Shown here: in pieces, positions 33,792-41,563 of the stretch
Position numbering within the stretch: the stretch's first letter is position 1
Layout: each line of letters begins with the position of its first letter
NCBI RefSeq assembly: GCF_009755725.1
Contig: NZ_CP046619.1
Span: 868,001-932,000 of the forward strand
Length of the DNA: 64,000 nucleotides
Source of the DNA: Diaminobutyricimonas sp. LJ205
GTDB lineage: Bacteria > Actinomycetota > Actinomycetes > Actinomycetales > Microbacteriaceae
Direction: 5' to 3'
The notes under the pieces: model-generated
The model's database searches: none
What the model was told of the DNA's origin: nothing
What the model saw: the letters and a program-made list of their open reading frames with translations, nothing else
Made by a program: the position numbers and the translations under genes

Positions 33792-35156
33792 ATGAAGAAG
33801 CTCCGGTTTGGACTGTTTGAGAACGTTCAGGCAAACGACTCCGGCACCGCGACCTGGCGTCATCCCGCCAACGAGCGTGACCACTTCGACTCGCTGGACT
33901 ACTGGCGCAAGATCGCGAAGATCTGCGAAGAGGCCCGCCTGGACTTCGTGTTCCTCGCCGACGCCTGGGGCTGGTCGGAGGTGAACGGCGAGCGGCCGGA
34001 CATCAGCACCATCGAGAGCCTCGACCTGCCACGCCTCGACCCCGCGATCGTCGCCGCCGCGATCGTGGCCGAGACCAACGAGTTGGGCGTTGTCATCACC
34101 GGCTCCACGCTGCTCGAGCAGCCGTATGCCTTCGCGCGCCGGATGGCGACCCTCGACCACATCTCGGGTGGACGCGTCGGCTGGAACGTGGTCACCACCG
34201 GTACCGCAGAGACCGCAGCGGGCGCCTTCGGCATCCCGATGGTCGCCCACGATGACCGCTATGACATGGCCGACGACTTCATGGAGCTGGTCTACAAGCT
34301 CTGGGAGGGCAGCTGGGAGGCCGACGCCCTCGAGCGCGACAAGACCGGTCGGTTCGCCGACCCGGCCAAGGTGCACCGGATCGATCACGAGGGCCCCTAC
34401 TTCCGCTCGCGCGGTTATGGCAACTCCTCCTATTCGCCGCAGGGCACCCCGGTGCTATTCCAGGCGGGTTCGTCGGATCGTGGCGTGCAGTTCGGCGGCA
34501 AGCACGGGGAGGCAATCTTCCTGGGCGGTTCGTCCGTGACGAAGATGGCCGAGAAGGTCAGCACGATCCGTGCCGAGGCGCTGGCTGCTGGTCGCGCGCC
34601 GGAATCCATCAAGATCATGGCGGCGCTGCCCACCGTTGTGGCGCCCACGCGCGAGGAGGCGCAGGCGAAGTTCCAGTCGATCCTCGACGCGCAGAACCCG
34701 GAAGTCGCGGTCGCCTCCTACGCCATGTTCACCGGTCTGGACCTCTCGTCCTATGACCCGGCCACGCCGATGACTGACCTGCACACCGAGCTCTCGCAGA
34801 CCCAGGTGGCCCGCTTCGCCGGTCTCACGGTCGGTGATGTCCTCGCCGACTGGCATGCCCAGGGTGTGCGGGGCAAGCCGATCGTCGGCTCGGCCGAGGA
34901 GGTGGCTGATGCGCTCTGCGAACTCGCCGAGGGTGCCGACCTCGACGGCTACCTGATCACACCACTCGTCCAGCCCGGCTCGACCCTCGACTTCGTTGAG
35001 CTGGTGCTGCCGATCCTGCGCGAGCGGGGGGTGGCGGCATCCGATTACGAAGCCCCAACGCTGCGCCAGCGCCTGATCGGCTCCGAGACCGCGACGCTGG
35101 GCGACGACCACCCGGGTGCGGAATACCGGGCATCGCGCCGGATGCTCTCGCAGTAG
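33792..35156 (+). CDS. rcaE: FMN-dependent monooxygenase, NtaA/DszA/SnaA group; candidate riboflavin lyase
   Basis: 454 residues of the luciferase-like (LLM) fold, two-component type that takes FMNH2 from a separate reductase. Visible blocks: KKLRFGLFENVQANDSGTAT, LDFVFLADAWGWSEVNGERP, VITGSTLLEQPYAFARRMAT, HISGGRVGWNVVTTGTAETA and GTPVLFQAGSSDRGVQFGGK. These resemble the riboflavin lyase (RcaE) of Microbacterium maritypicum, from memory of that enzyme, which splits riboflavin to lumichrome and ribose. The ribokinase nine bases downstream and the nearby flavin reductase support this. Related N-heterocycle, EDTA or sulfur monooxygenases are the alternative. Clear AGAAGGG ribosome-binding site. 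Confidence 0.8.
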   Translation: MKKLRFGLFENVQANDSGTATWRHPANERDHFDSLDYWRKIAKICEEARLDFVFLADAWGWSEVNGERPDISTIESLDLPRLDPAIVAAAIVAETNELGVVITGSTLLEQPYAFARRMATLDHISGGRVGWNVVTTGTAETAAGAFGIPMVAHDDRYDMADDFMELVYKLWEGSWEADALERDKTGRFADPAKVHRIDHEGPYFRSRGYGNSSYSPQGTPVLFQAGSSDRGVQFGGKHGEAIFLGGSSVTKMAEKVSTIRAEALAAGRAPESIKIMAALPTVVAPTREEAQAKFQSILDAQNPEVAVASYAMFTGLDLSSYDPATPMTDLHTELSQTQVARFAGLTVGDVLADWHAQGVRGKPIVGSAEEVADALCELAEGADLDGYLITPLVQPGSTLDFVELVLPILRERGVAASDYEAPTLRQRLIGSETATLGDDHPGAEYRASRRMLSQ

Positions 35157-35165
35157 GGCACAGAC

Positions 35166-36044
35166 ATGACGACGGGTGTGGTGTGCGTTGTCGGGAGCAT
35201 CAACCTCGACCTGATGGTGCGCGTCGAACGCTCGCCCGGCATCGGTGAAACGGTGCTGGGCGAGCAGGTCGCTCGACTGCCCGGTGGCAAGGGCTTCAAC
35301 CAGGCGGTCGCGTCCGCCAGATCCGGTGCGCCCACGCGATTCTGCGGAGCGGTCGGGGACGATGCGGATGGCCGGTTCCTGCGCGAGGCGCTGGTGACAG
35401 CCGGCCTGGATGACGCGTTCCTCGGCGTGGATGCCGACACGCCGACCGGCCTGGCGCACGTCGCCATGCTGCCGGCATCGGGAAACTCGATCATCGTGTC
35501 GCAGGGTGCGAATGCGTCGTTGACTCCGGATGCCGCGGCCGCTGCCGTCGCCGGGTCCCGAGTCGTGCTGGTGCAGCTCGAGATCCCCACGGCGACGGCG
35601 GCCGCAGCGCTCTCGCATGGGCGTCAGCTCGGAGCGACGACCATACTGAACGCCGCGCCGACGCAGGCCTTCGAATCCGCGCTGCTGGCCGATGTCGACA
35701 TCCTGGTCGTCAACGATTCCGAGGCGGCCGACCTAGGTGGCCTCGAAGCTCTGCTCGAGGCGGGCGCCCGGTCCGTGCTCGTGACGCTGGGTTCCCAAGG
35801 CGCTGTGTGGCAGAACCAAGAGGGAGAGCGCATTGAGGTTCCGGCGTTCGCGGTCGCCGCGGTCGATACCACCGGCGCGGGGGACGCATTCTGCGGCGCG
35901 CTTGCGGCCGCCCTTGCCGCCGGGTTCGACATGCCAGTCGCGTTACGTCGGGCGTCAGCGGCCGGAGCCATCGTCGCGACCGCACTGGGCGCTCAGACCG
36001 AGAAGCTTTCGGGCGAGGCGATCGAGAAGCTCCTCGCAGCTTGA
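35166..36044 (+). CDS. Ribokinase (PfkB family); candidate RcaD
   Basis: 292 residues. The N-terminal ribokinase signature is VCVVGSINLDLMVRVERSPG with GGKGFNQAVASARSGA (the usual GGKGANQA has Phe in place of Ala). The C-terminal PfkB signature DTTGAGDAFCGALAAALAAG carries the catalytic Asp; VNDSEAADL is the family N-x-x-E motif. It phosphorylates ribose with ATP. It starts nine bases after the monooxygenase gene and shares its operon, so ribose released by flavin cleavage is the likely substrate. It ends 16 bases before the convergent PadR gene. Confidence 0.92.
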   Translation: MTTGVVCVVGSINLDLMVRVERSPGIGETVLGEQVARLPGGKGFNQAVASARSGAPTRFCGAVGDDADGRFLREALVTAGLDDAFLGVDADTPTGLAHVAMLPASGNSIIVSQGANASLTPDAAAAAVAGSRVVLVQLEIPTATAAAALSHGRQLGATTILNAAPTQAFESALLADVDILVVNDSEAADLGGLEALLEAGARSVLVTLGSQGAVWQNQEGERIEVPAFAVAAVDTTGAGDAFCGALAAALAAGFDMPVALRRASAAGAIVATALGAQTEKLSGEAIEKLLAA

Positions 36045-36060
36045 GGCTCAGCGTTCGAGG

Positions 36061-36708
36061 TCACTCCGCCGTAGCGGCGACTCGTGCTTCGCGGCGGGCC
36101 TCGGCGCTGCTGCCGGTTTCGCTGCCGATTTCTTCGCCGCCGGGTTCGCCCGCGAACACGTAATCGCCGTCAAGCAGCCGATCGTGCAGCTGCTGCGCCC
36201 ATTGCTGCTCACCCCGGAGGCGCCCAGAGGACAGCTCGAAGATCTCCCGGACGTATGCGGGGGTGGTGGGGGAGCGGCGCACATCCTCGATGTTGTAGTT
36301 GTTGCTGGCGAGCTTCGCGTCGATCTCCTTGACCCGGTGTTCGAGCGCCTCGAGAACCTCTTCGCGGCGGAGGCGGTACATGAAGGAGGTCAGCGCCATG
36401 ACCGGCTTGATGTCGAACGTCTCGACGTTCCAGAGGGCGCGGCGCAGCAGTCGAAGGAACTCCACCTCGCCGGCCTGGGTCATCCGGTAGGTCGTCCGCT
36501 CCGGGCGCTTGCCCTCGGCCTCGGTGCTGGCCTCTTCGATGTAGCCGTCTTTCTCGAGCGAGCGCAGCGCGTTATAGATCGACCCGGGCTGGATGTTCGC
36601 CCACTCATCGACGTGCCACGTGAGCAGCTCACGCCGAAGGAAGTAGCCGTGTACGGGCTGGAACTGGTGTACCGCACCGAGCACGACGAGACGGGTAGTG
36701 GTCGACAT
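36061..36708 (-). CDS. PadR-family transcriptional regulator
   Basis: 215 residues. The winged helix-turn-helix domain has RLVVLGAVHQFQPVHGYFLR, IQPGSIYNALRSLEKDGYIE and RTTYRMTQAGEVEFLRLLRR. The C-terminal ~120 residues are a Vir/AphA-like helical dimerisation region ending in an Ala/Glu/Arg-rich tail. PadR proteins are repressors released by small aromatic ligands; a flavin or lumichrome is a plausible inducer here. Its start is 130 bases from the divergent flavin reductase start, with an operator-like sequence between. Confidence 0.92.
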   Translation of the reverse strand: MSTTTRLVVLGAVHQFQPVHGYFLRRELLTWHVDEWANIQPGSIYNALRSLEKDGYIEEASTEAEGKRPERTTYRMTQAGEVEFLRLLRRALWNVETFDIKPVMALTSFMYRLRREEVLEALEHRVKEIDAKLASNNYNIEDVRRSPTTPAYVREIFELSSGRLRGEQQWAQQLHDRLLDGDYVFAGEPGGEEIGSETGSSAEARREARVAATAE

Positions 36709-36777
36709 GGGTCCAATCGTAGGGGAGCGCAGTCAGCTGGCGGATGTACTTGCCGGTGGGTTCGGACTCCATTAGTC

Positions 36778-36803
36778 TAAGTGGTACTAGTCAAAGTTGA
36801 TTA
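36778..36803. promoter_or_regulatory. Operator-like sequence in the padR/flavin reductase promoter region
   Basis: The pattern AAGT-N8-TCAA-N2-TTGA-N-TA at 36778-36803 matches the one upstream of the ABC operon (30821-30846) and sits between the divergent PadR and flavin reductase genes. Dense TAGTC/TTGATTA elements around it (36771-36804) resemble inverted repeats. Confidence 0.45.
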
Positions 36804-36838
36804 GCCTGAATTCTCAGGCTGGCCGAAGGAGTCACCGC

Positions 36839-37345
36839 ATGTCCGTCGAGGCAACCACCCGCGATCGGCTCGACCGGCTTGCATTGCGGCAAGCGTTTTC
36901 GTTGTTCCCCACCGGTGTGGTTGCGGTGTGCGCGCAAATCGACGGCGAACCGGTCGGGATCGCGATGAACTCGTTCACCTCCATCTCGCTCGATCCACCG
37001 CTCGTGGGGATCAGTGTCGCCCGCACCTCGACAACCTGGCCGCGGCTGTCCGGTTCTGATCGCCTCGGGCTCAGCGTCCTGGGAGCCGAACAGGGTCAGC
37101 TCTGCCGGAGCCTTGCGTCGCAGAAGCCCGATCGCTTCGGCGATGCGCCGCTGCGCGTGACCGATGGCGGCGCCGTGCTGCTGGAAGGCGCAGCGCTGTG
37201 GCTCGAGTGCTCGGTGCGTTCGGTGTTCGAGGGCGGCGACCACGAGGTGGTGCTGCTGGATGTGCTCAGCTCAGAACTGTTCCCCGACGTCGAGCCGTTG
37301 GTCTTCCACCAGAGCCAGTTCCGCGCGCTGCAGGTGAGCGACTGA
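36839..37345 (+). CDS. NAD(P)H:flavin reductase (HpaC/DIM6-like); candidate RcaB
   Basis: 168 residues of a flavin_reduct domain: RQAFSLFPTGVVAVCAQIDG, GIAMNSFTSISLDPPLVGIS, RLSGSDRLGLSVLGAEQGQL and LECSVRSVFEGGDHEVVLLD. It supplies reduced FMN to LLM monooxygenases. The ATG follows GAAGGAG. Being divergent from padR and close to the lyase/ribokinase genes, it probably serves the monooxygenase at 33.8 kb; it could also serve the LLM protein at 46 kb. Confidence 0.92.
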   Translation: MSVEATTRDRLDRLALRQAFSLFPTGVVAVCAQIDGEPVGIAMNSFTSISLDPPLVGISVARTSTTWPRLSGSDRLGLSVLGAEQGQLCRSLASQKPDRFGDAPLRVTDGGAVLLEGAALWLECSVRSVFEGGDHEVVLLDVLSSELFPDVEPLVFHQSQFRALQVSD

Positions 37346-37360
37346 TTCGGTAGCCGGGCG

Positions 37361-38095
37361 CTACACGCAAGGTGTCACGAGTCGGGCGCCAGCGACCGTG
37401 ATCTCGACCAGGTCGCCGGGCTCTGCGTCGAACGCCGAAACCGGTGCCCCGGTCATGATGACGTCGCCCGGGCCGAGTGGCATCCAGCGTGAGACGTAGG
37501 CGATGCACTCGGCGATCGACGCCGGAAGTTCGTGGCTGCCGGTGGCCACCCGAAGCGCACCGTTGATGCGCACCTCGAGCTCGGCGTGGTCCAGGTCCGC
37601 CTCAGTGTCGATCCACGGCCCGAGCGGCGTGTAGCCGACGCCGCCCTTGCTCTCGAAGTTGCGCGGGTCGACCGCGGCCCGATCGGGGTTGGACACGTCG
37701 TTGACGGCGGTGAGGCCGAGCACATGCTCGTGCGCGCGTTCGGCGTCGACATCCGCGGTGTCGCGCCCGATGACGACGGCGACCTCGCCCTCGATGACGA
37801 CCCGGCCGACGTCGCGTCGGAGCGCGACGGGTGTGCCGCTGGCGACGACGGTACGCGGGCTCTTCAGCCATGCCTGGACCGGCGACGGATGCCCGGGGCC
37901 GTTCTGCGCGACGCCCACCACCAGCCGGGGCTCGGTAGGCGCGAGCAGGACCGCGTCGGTCACGGGGCCGCCCGCGGCCAGCGGATGCCCGCCGGCCGCG
38001 AACGCCTCGTAGGGATCGGTGCACGGCACCCAGGCGTCACCCTCGGCGTACGCGTAGTGCGGGCCGTCGGGGGTGACGATCCTGGCGATGCGCAT
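37361..38095 (-). CDS. Fumarylacetoacetate hydrolase family (MhpD/HpcE-like) protein
   Basis: 244 residues. The metal site is visible: VIEGEVAVVIGRDTADVD (Glu-x-Glu) and a later Asp region; active-site strands are LGLTAVNDVSNPDRAAVDPR and NFESKGGVGYTPLGPWIDTE; ending GDVIMTGAPVSAFDAEPGDL. Enzymes of this family hydrolyse or hydrate C-C bonds in dicarbonyl acids (fumarylpyruvate, 2-oxo-hept-3-enedioate). It lies two bases after the MHS transporter gene and shares its operon. The substrate is probably a ring-cleavage or keto-acid product; specifics unknown. Confidence 0.9.
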   Translation of the reverse strand: MRIARIVTPDGPHYAYAEGDAWVPCTDPYEAFAAGGHPLAAGGPVTDAVLLAPTEPRLVVGVAQNGPGHPSPVQAWLKSPRTVVASGTPVALRRDVGRVVIEGEVAVVIGRDTADVDAERAHEHVLGLTAVNDVSNPDRAAVDPRNFESKGGVGYTPLGPWIDTEADLDHAELEVRINGALRVATGSHELPASIAECIAYVSRWMPLGPGDVIMTGAPVSAFDAEPGDLVEITVAGARLVTPCV

Positions 38096-38097
38096 CG

Positions 38098-39468
38098 TCA
38101 GCGTGCTCCCTGCTGCTCGGTCGAAAGCTGCAGCGCATCCTCGGTGCGGAGCAGGTCGCGTCCGCGGGTCTCTGGCACGAGGAAGGTGGACGCGGTCGTG
38201 ATGAGCGCAAGGGTTGCCATGTAGACCGCGGGCACGATCCAGTTGTAGTCCGACACCGCGAGCAGCCACGCGCCGAGCACACCGGCGAGGCCACCGGCGA
38301 GCACCGCCGAGATCTCCCGCGCCATGGCCACACCGAGGTAGCGGTGACGGTTGCCGAAGAGCTCGGGGAGCATTGCACACTGCGGGCCGAGCATGGTGTT
38401 CACCGCGACGCCGATGCCGATCGCGACGACCGCGATGACGATGCCCGCGTTGCCGAGCGACAGCAGCCACCAGGCCGGGAACGCGAAGAGCAGCATGAAC
38501 ACCGCCCCGAAGCGGTAGACCGGCTTGCGGCCGTACTTGTCGGAAAGGTGGCCGGTGATCGGGATGGTGAGCATGCCGATGAGCGAGCCGATGGTGACGC
38601 CCCAGGTGGCGAGCGACTTGTCCACCGTCGCACCGGCGACCGTGGTCGCGAAGGTGAGCGCGAGGGCCTGGAACATGTAGGAGCCGCCGTTCTCGGCCAT
38701 CCGCAGTCCGATCCCGACCACGACGCCGGGAAGGCCCTTCGTGAAGATCTCCTTGATCGGGCGCTGCGCGGTCTGTTCCTGTTTCTCGAGCTCGACGAAC
38801 GTCGGCGTCTCGCGCAGCCGCATCCGGATGAAGATGGCCACGAGAATCAGCAGGAACGACGCGAGGAATGGCACGCGCCAGGCCCAGCCCAGGAAGATCT
38901 CATCGGGCAGTGAGGCCAGCCCGGAGAACACCAGTGCGGCGAGCAGCGTGCCGAACTGGATGCCGACGAACGGCAGCGCCGAGAAGAACCCACGGCGCTT
39001 GACTGGCGAGTACTCCGCCATGAGCACTGTGGCACCAGCCTGCTCGGCGCCGGCGCCGAAGCCCTGGAGCAGGCGCAGCACGGTGAGCAGGATGGGTGCC
39101 CAGATGCCGATGGTCTCGTACGTGGGCAGCAGGCCGATGAGCGTGGTCGCCCCACCCATGAGCACGATCGTGACGACCAGCACCCACTTGCGCCCGATCC
39201 GGTCGCCGATGGTGCCGAAGAACAGGCCACCCAGCGGGCGGGCCACGAATCCGACACCGAACGAGGCGAACGCTGCGACCGTGCCCATGGCAGGGTCGAG
39301 GTCGGTGAAGAACAGCTTGTTGAAGATCAGCGCGGTGGCCAGACCGTAGAGCGCGAAGTCGAAGTACTCGAGCGCCGAGCCGACACTCGACGCGAGCGTC
39401 GCGCGCCGAAGGTTGGCGGCGTACTCGGCGTCATCGGTGTGAGCCGGCGGGCGGAGGGTGTCAGTCAA
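38098..39468 (-). CDS. MFS transporter, MHS (metabolite:H+ symporter) family
   Basis: About 456 residues from a TTG at 39468, with GGGAG nine bases upstream (an ATG at 39504 has no ribosome-binding site). MHS features: TLASSVGSALEYFDFALYGL, IGDRIGRKWVLVVTIVLMGG (the MFS loop 2-3 motif GDRIGRK) and a second HLSDKYGRKPVYRFG in the central loop. Twelve helices. Relatives carry shikimate, ketoglutarate, citrate or betaine. Co-transcribed with the FAH-family gene; an IclR-type palindrome lies in its promoter region. The substrate is probably an organic acid. Confidence 0.92.
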   Translation of the reverse strand: MTDTLRPPAHTDDAEYAANLRRATLASSVGSALEYFDFALYGLATALIFNKLFFTDLDPAMGTVAAFASFGVGFVARPLGGLFFGTIGDRIGRKWVLVVTIVLMGGATTLIGLLPTYETIGIWAPILLTVLRLLQGFGAGAEQAGATVLMAEYSPVKRRGFFSALPFVGIQFGTLLAALVFSGLASLPDEIFLGWAWRVPFLASFLLILVAIFIRMRLRETPTFVELEKQEQTAQRPIKEIFTKGLPGVVVGIGLRMAENGGSYMFQALALTFATTVAGATVDKSLATWGVTIGSLIGMLTIPITGHLSDKYGRKPVYRFGAVFMLLFAFPAWWLLSLGNAGIVIAVVAIGIGVAVNTMLGPQCAMLPELFGNRHRYLGVAMAREISAVLAGGLAGVLGAWLLAVSDYNWIVPAVYMATLALITTASTFLVPETRGRDLLRTEDALQLSTEQQGAR

Positions 39469-39545
39469 TGGGTCATCTCCCTTGATGAGCGCTGTGCGCT
39501 TCATTGCGATGGGACGAACAGTCCGCTGACCAACCTAACACCCTG

Positions 39546-39560
39546 TTGGACGCTGTCCAA
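39546..39560. promoter_or_regulatory. IclR-type operator upstream of the MHS transporter gene
   Basis: TTGGACGCTGTCCAA is a perfect 6-bp inverted repeat with a 3-base centre, 78 bases upstream of the transporter start and between it and iclR. The matching site TTGAACACTGTTCGA is at 41525-41539. IclR-family regulators bind palindromes of this size. Confidence 0.6.
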
Positions 39561-39580
39561 TATTGTGAACAGCGAGCGCC

Positions 39581-40381
39581 TTACGCGGAGCGGGGGCCTG
39601 CCAGCGGATTGGTGAGCTCGCGAGCCGCCTCGAGCAGCGCTGCACCCACCCGGGCGATCCGCTCGGCATCCGCGAGCTCGGTCGGCAGGGCCGCGCCCAT
39701 CGCGAACGGCGGGTCGCTCGGCGACCAGGAGTCCAGCGGCACGGCGACGCCGGTGACCCCGTTGACCGACCCGTTCGCGTCGATCGCATAGCCGCGCTTG
39801 CGTGCGGCACGCACATTGGCGAGCAGGCCGTCCAGGTCGACGATGCTCTGCTCGGTGAGCTTCGGGAACGGCGCTGTCGGGCCGAGGAGGTCGATGATGT
39901 CGTCGTCCTCGAGTCGCATGAGCAGCGCGTTGCCGGATGCGCTGAGTGCCGCAGGCAGTCGCGATCCCAGTGGCGTGCCCAGTTGATACCGGCGTCGGCC
40001 CTCGTGGCGTGAGAGGTAGACCGAATCGGTGCCGTCCAGCATGACGATCTGCACGACCTCGGTGCGCAGCACCGCAGATGCCTCGCAGACGTTGAAGAAC
40101 TCGCGGATCTGGTTGAACTGCATGGCGAAGGCACCCCCCAGTTCCGCGGTGCGGCGACCCAGCAGGTAACCCCGCGGCACTCGCTGCAGCATCTGCCCGT
40201 CTTCGAGAACCGCGACGAGGTTCGCCGTTGAGGACTTGGCAATGCCCAGAGCGCGGGCGATGTCGCTGAGTGTCATTGGCGCCCCCTCGGCTTCGGCGAG
40301 CAGGGTCAGGATGCGGAGCGAGCGCGTGACGGCAGGCGCCGGGTCGCGCTCCGACCTGTCGGCGGTGTGTGCGTCAGTCAT
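39581..40381 (-). CDS. IclR-family transcriptional regulator
   Basis: 266 residues. The N-terminal winged helix-turn-helix has VTRSLRILTLLAEAEGAPMT and IARALGIAKSSTANLVAVLE. The C-terminal ligand-binding domain has VVQIVMLDGTDSVYLSRHEG, LGSRLPAALSASGNALLMRL and GVTGVAVPLDSWSPSDPPFA. IclR proteins respond to small organic acids. It follows the 2-hydroxyacid dehydrogenase gene by 32 bases on the same strand, so it is probably read from the 41.5 kb divergent promoter. Two matching palindromes in the cluster are the likely binding sites. Confidence 0.93.
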   Translation of the reverse strand: MTDAHTADRSERDPAPAVTRSLRILTLLAEAEGAPMTLSDIARALGIAKSSTANLVAVLEDGQMLQRVPRGYLLGRRTAELGGAFAMQFNQIREFFNVCEASAVLRTEVVQIVMLDGTDSVYLSRHEGRRRYQLGTPLGSRLPAALSASGNALLMRLEDDDIIDLLGPTAPFPKLTEQSIVDLDGLLANVRAARKRGYAIDANGSVNGVTGVAVPLDSWSPSDPPFAMGAALPTELADAERIARVGAALLEAARELTNPLAGPRSA

Positions 40382-40413
40382 CTCGGCTCCCTCGCCGGGC
40401 AGTGGCGGCGTCT

Positions 40414-41472
40414 TCAGTAAAACTCGACTGTATCGACGATGTTCTTGAGCTGCTCGCCATCCAGCAGGCGTCGAGCGTTCTCGGCGAACAGCTTCGCGAT
40501 GCGCGACTCCTCCGCGCTCGAAAGGGCTGCGGTGTGCGGGCTGACGAGCACGTTCGGATGCGTCCAGAGCGGGCTGTCGGCGGGCAGCGGCTCGACGGCG
40601 AACACGTCGAGTGCCGCGAACCCGACCCGGCCGTCATCCAGGGCGGCGATCAGCGCTGGTTCGTCGATGACCGTGCCCCGGCCGACGTTGGCGACGATGA
40701 CGCCGGGCTTCACCCGGGCGAACACCTCTTCGCCGATGAGTCCTTCGGTGACGGCCGTGCCCGGCAGGGTCACGACGATCGCGTCGACCTCGGACACTAC
40801 TGTGTGCAGCTCATCGATCGGAACAAGTCGATCAACACCCTCGACGGGCTCGCCCGACCGGGTGGTGCCGAGCACGGTGCTCCCGAGTGCCGAGAACTTG
40901 CGAGCGACGGCCTTGCCGATGCCACCGAGGCCGACGATCAGCACCGTCATCTCGTCGAGCTGTCGCATCTCCCAGCGGTCGCTCCACTGCTTGCGAGCCT
41001 GCTGAGCCGCCAGGCGTGGAAGATCCTTCGCCCCGGCCATCACCCCGAAGAGCGCGAACTCGGCGAGGGTGTCGCCATGGACGCCGGCGCTCGTGGTGAA
41101 GATGACGCGCTCGAGGTCGGCTTCGGAGAGACGGGCCGCCTTCACCTGGCCGCCGCCGCCGGCCGCCGTGGTGTGCACCCAGCGCAGGCGCGGGTTCGCG
41201 GCAACGGTGCGGGCGAGTGCAGCCGAGTCGACATCGGGGATGCCGAAGAGGGCATCCGCAGAGTCGACGAGGCTGTCAAACACCGCCTGCTGTTCGGGGG
41301 TTCGCGTGAATGCCGGATCCCCGGACCAATCGGCCGGCCCGCGCATCGGGTGGTAGAGCGAGTGATCACGGATCAGCTGAACCCGTGGCTCGAGTTGTTC
41401 GATCCGCTGACAGAGCTGCTCGCTCAGGTCAACGGAGACGACGACGCGGAGCGACGTGGAAGTGTCGGTCAT
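40414..41472 (-). CDS. D-isomer-specific 2-hydroxyacid dehydrogenase
   Basis: 352 residues. The NAD-binding Rossmann motif is VLIVGLGGIGKAVARKFSAL. The catalytic region has ANVGRGTVIDEPALIAALDD, then VEPLPADSPLWTHPNVLVSP with His of SPHTAA; an Arg precedes in VVTLPGTAVTEGLIGEE. The N-terminal domain has FTTSAGVHGDTLAEFALFGV. This is the GhrA/SerA-like fold: reversible reduction of a 2-keto acid to a D-hydroxyacid. It is the divergent partner of the hydroxyisobutyrate-type dehydrogenase, with an IclR-type palindrome between them. Confidence 0.93.
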   Translation of the reverse strand: MTDTSTSLRVVVSVDLSEQLCQRIEQLEPRVQLIRDHSLYHPMRGPADWSGDPAFTRTPEQQAVFDSLVDSADALFGIPDVDSAALARTVAANPRLRWVHTTAAGGGGQVKAARLSEADLERVIFTTSAGVHGDTLAEFALFGVMAGAKDLPRLAAQQARKQWSDRWEMRQLDEMTVLIVGLGGIGKAVARKFSALGSTVLGTTRSGEPVEGVDRLVPIDELHTVVSEVDAIVVTLPGTAVTEGLIGEEVFARVKPGVIVANVGRGTVIDEPALIAALDDGRVGFAALDVFAVEPLPADSPLWTHPNVLVSPHTAALSSAEESRIAKLFAENARRLLDGEQLKNIVDTVEFY

Positions 41473-41524
41473 GAGATCCTCTTCGATACGTGGGTGATGG
41501 CCACTTTACCCGAGATACATCAGG

Positions 41525-41539
41525 TTGAACACTGTTCGA
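41525..41539. promoter_or_regulatory. IclR-type operator in the divergent dehydrogenase promoter region
   Basis: TTGAACACTGTTCGA matches the palindrome at 39546-39560. It is flanked at 41498-41505 and 41543-41550 by TGGCCACT/AGTGGCCA, a second inverted pair around the site. It lies 24 bases before the ATG at 41564. Confidence 0.55.
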
Positions 41540-41563
41540 CAGAGTGGCCACTAGGGTGGGCGC

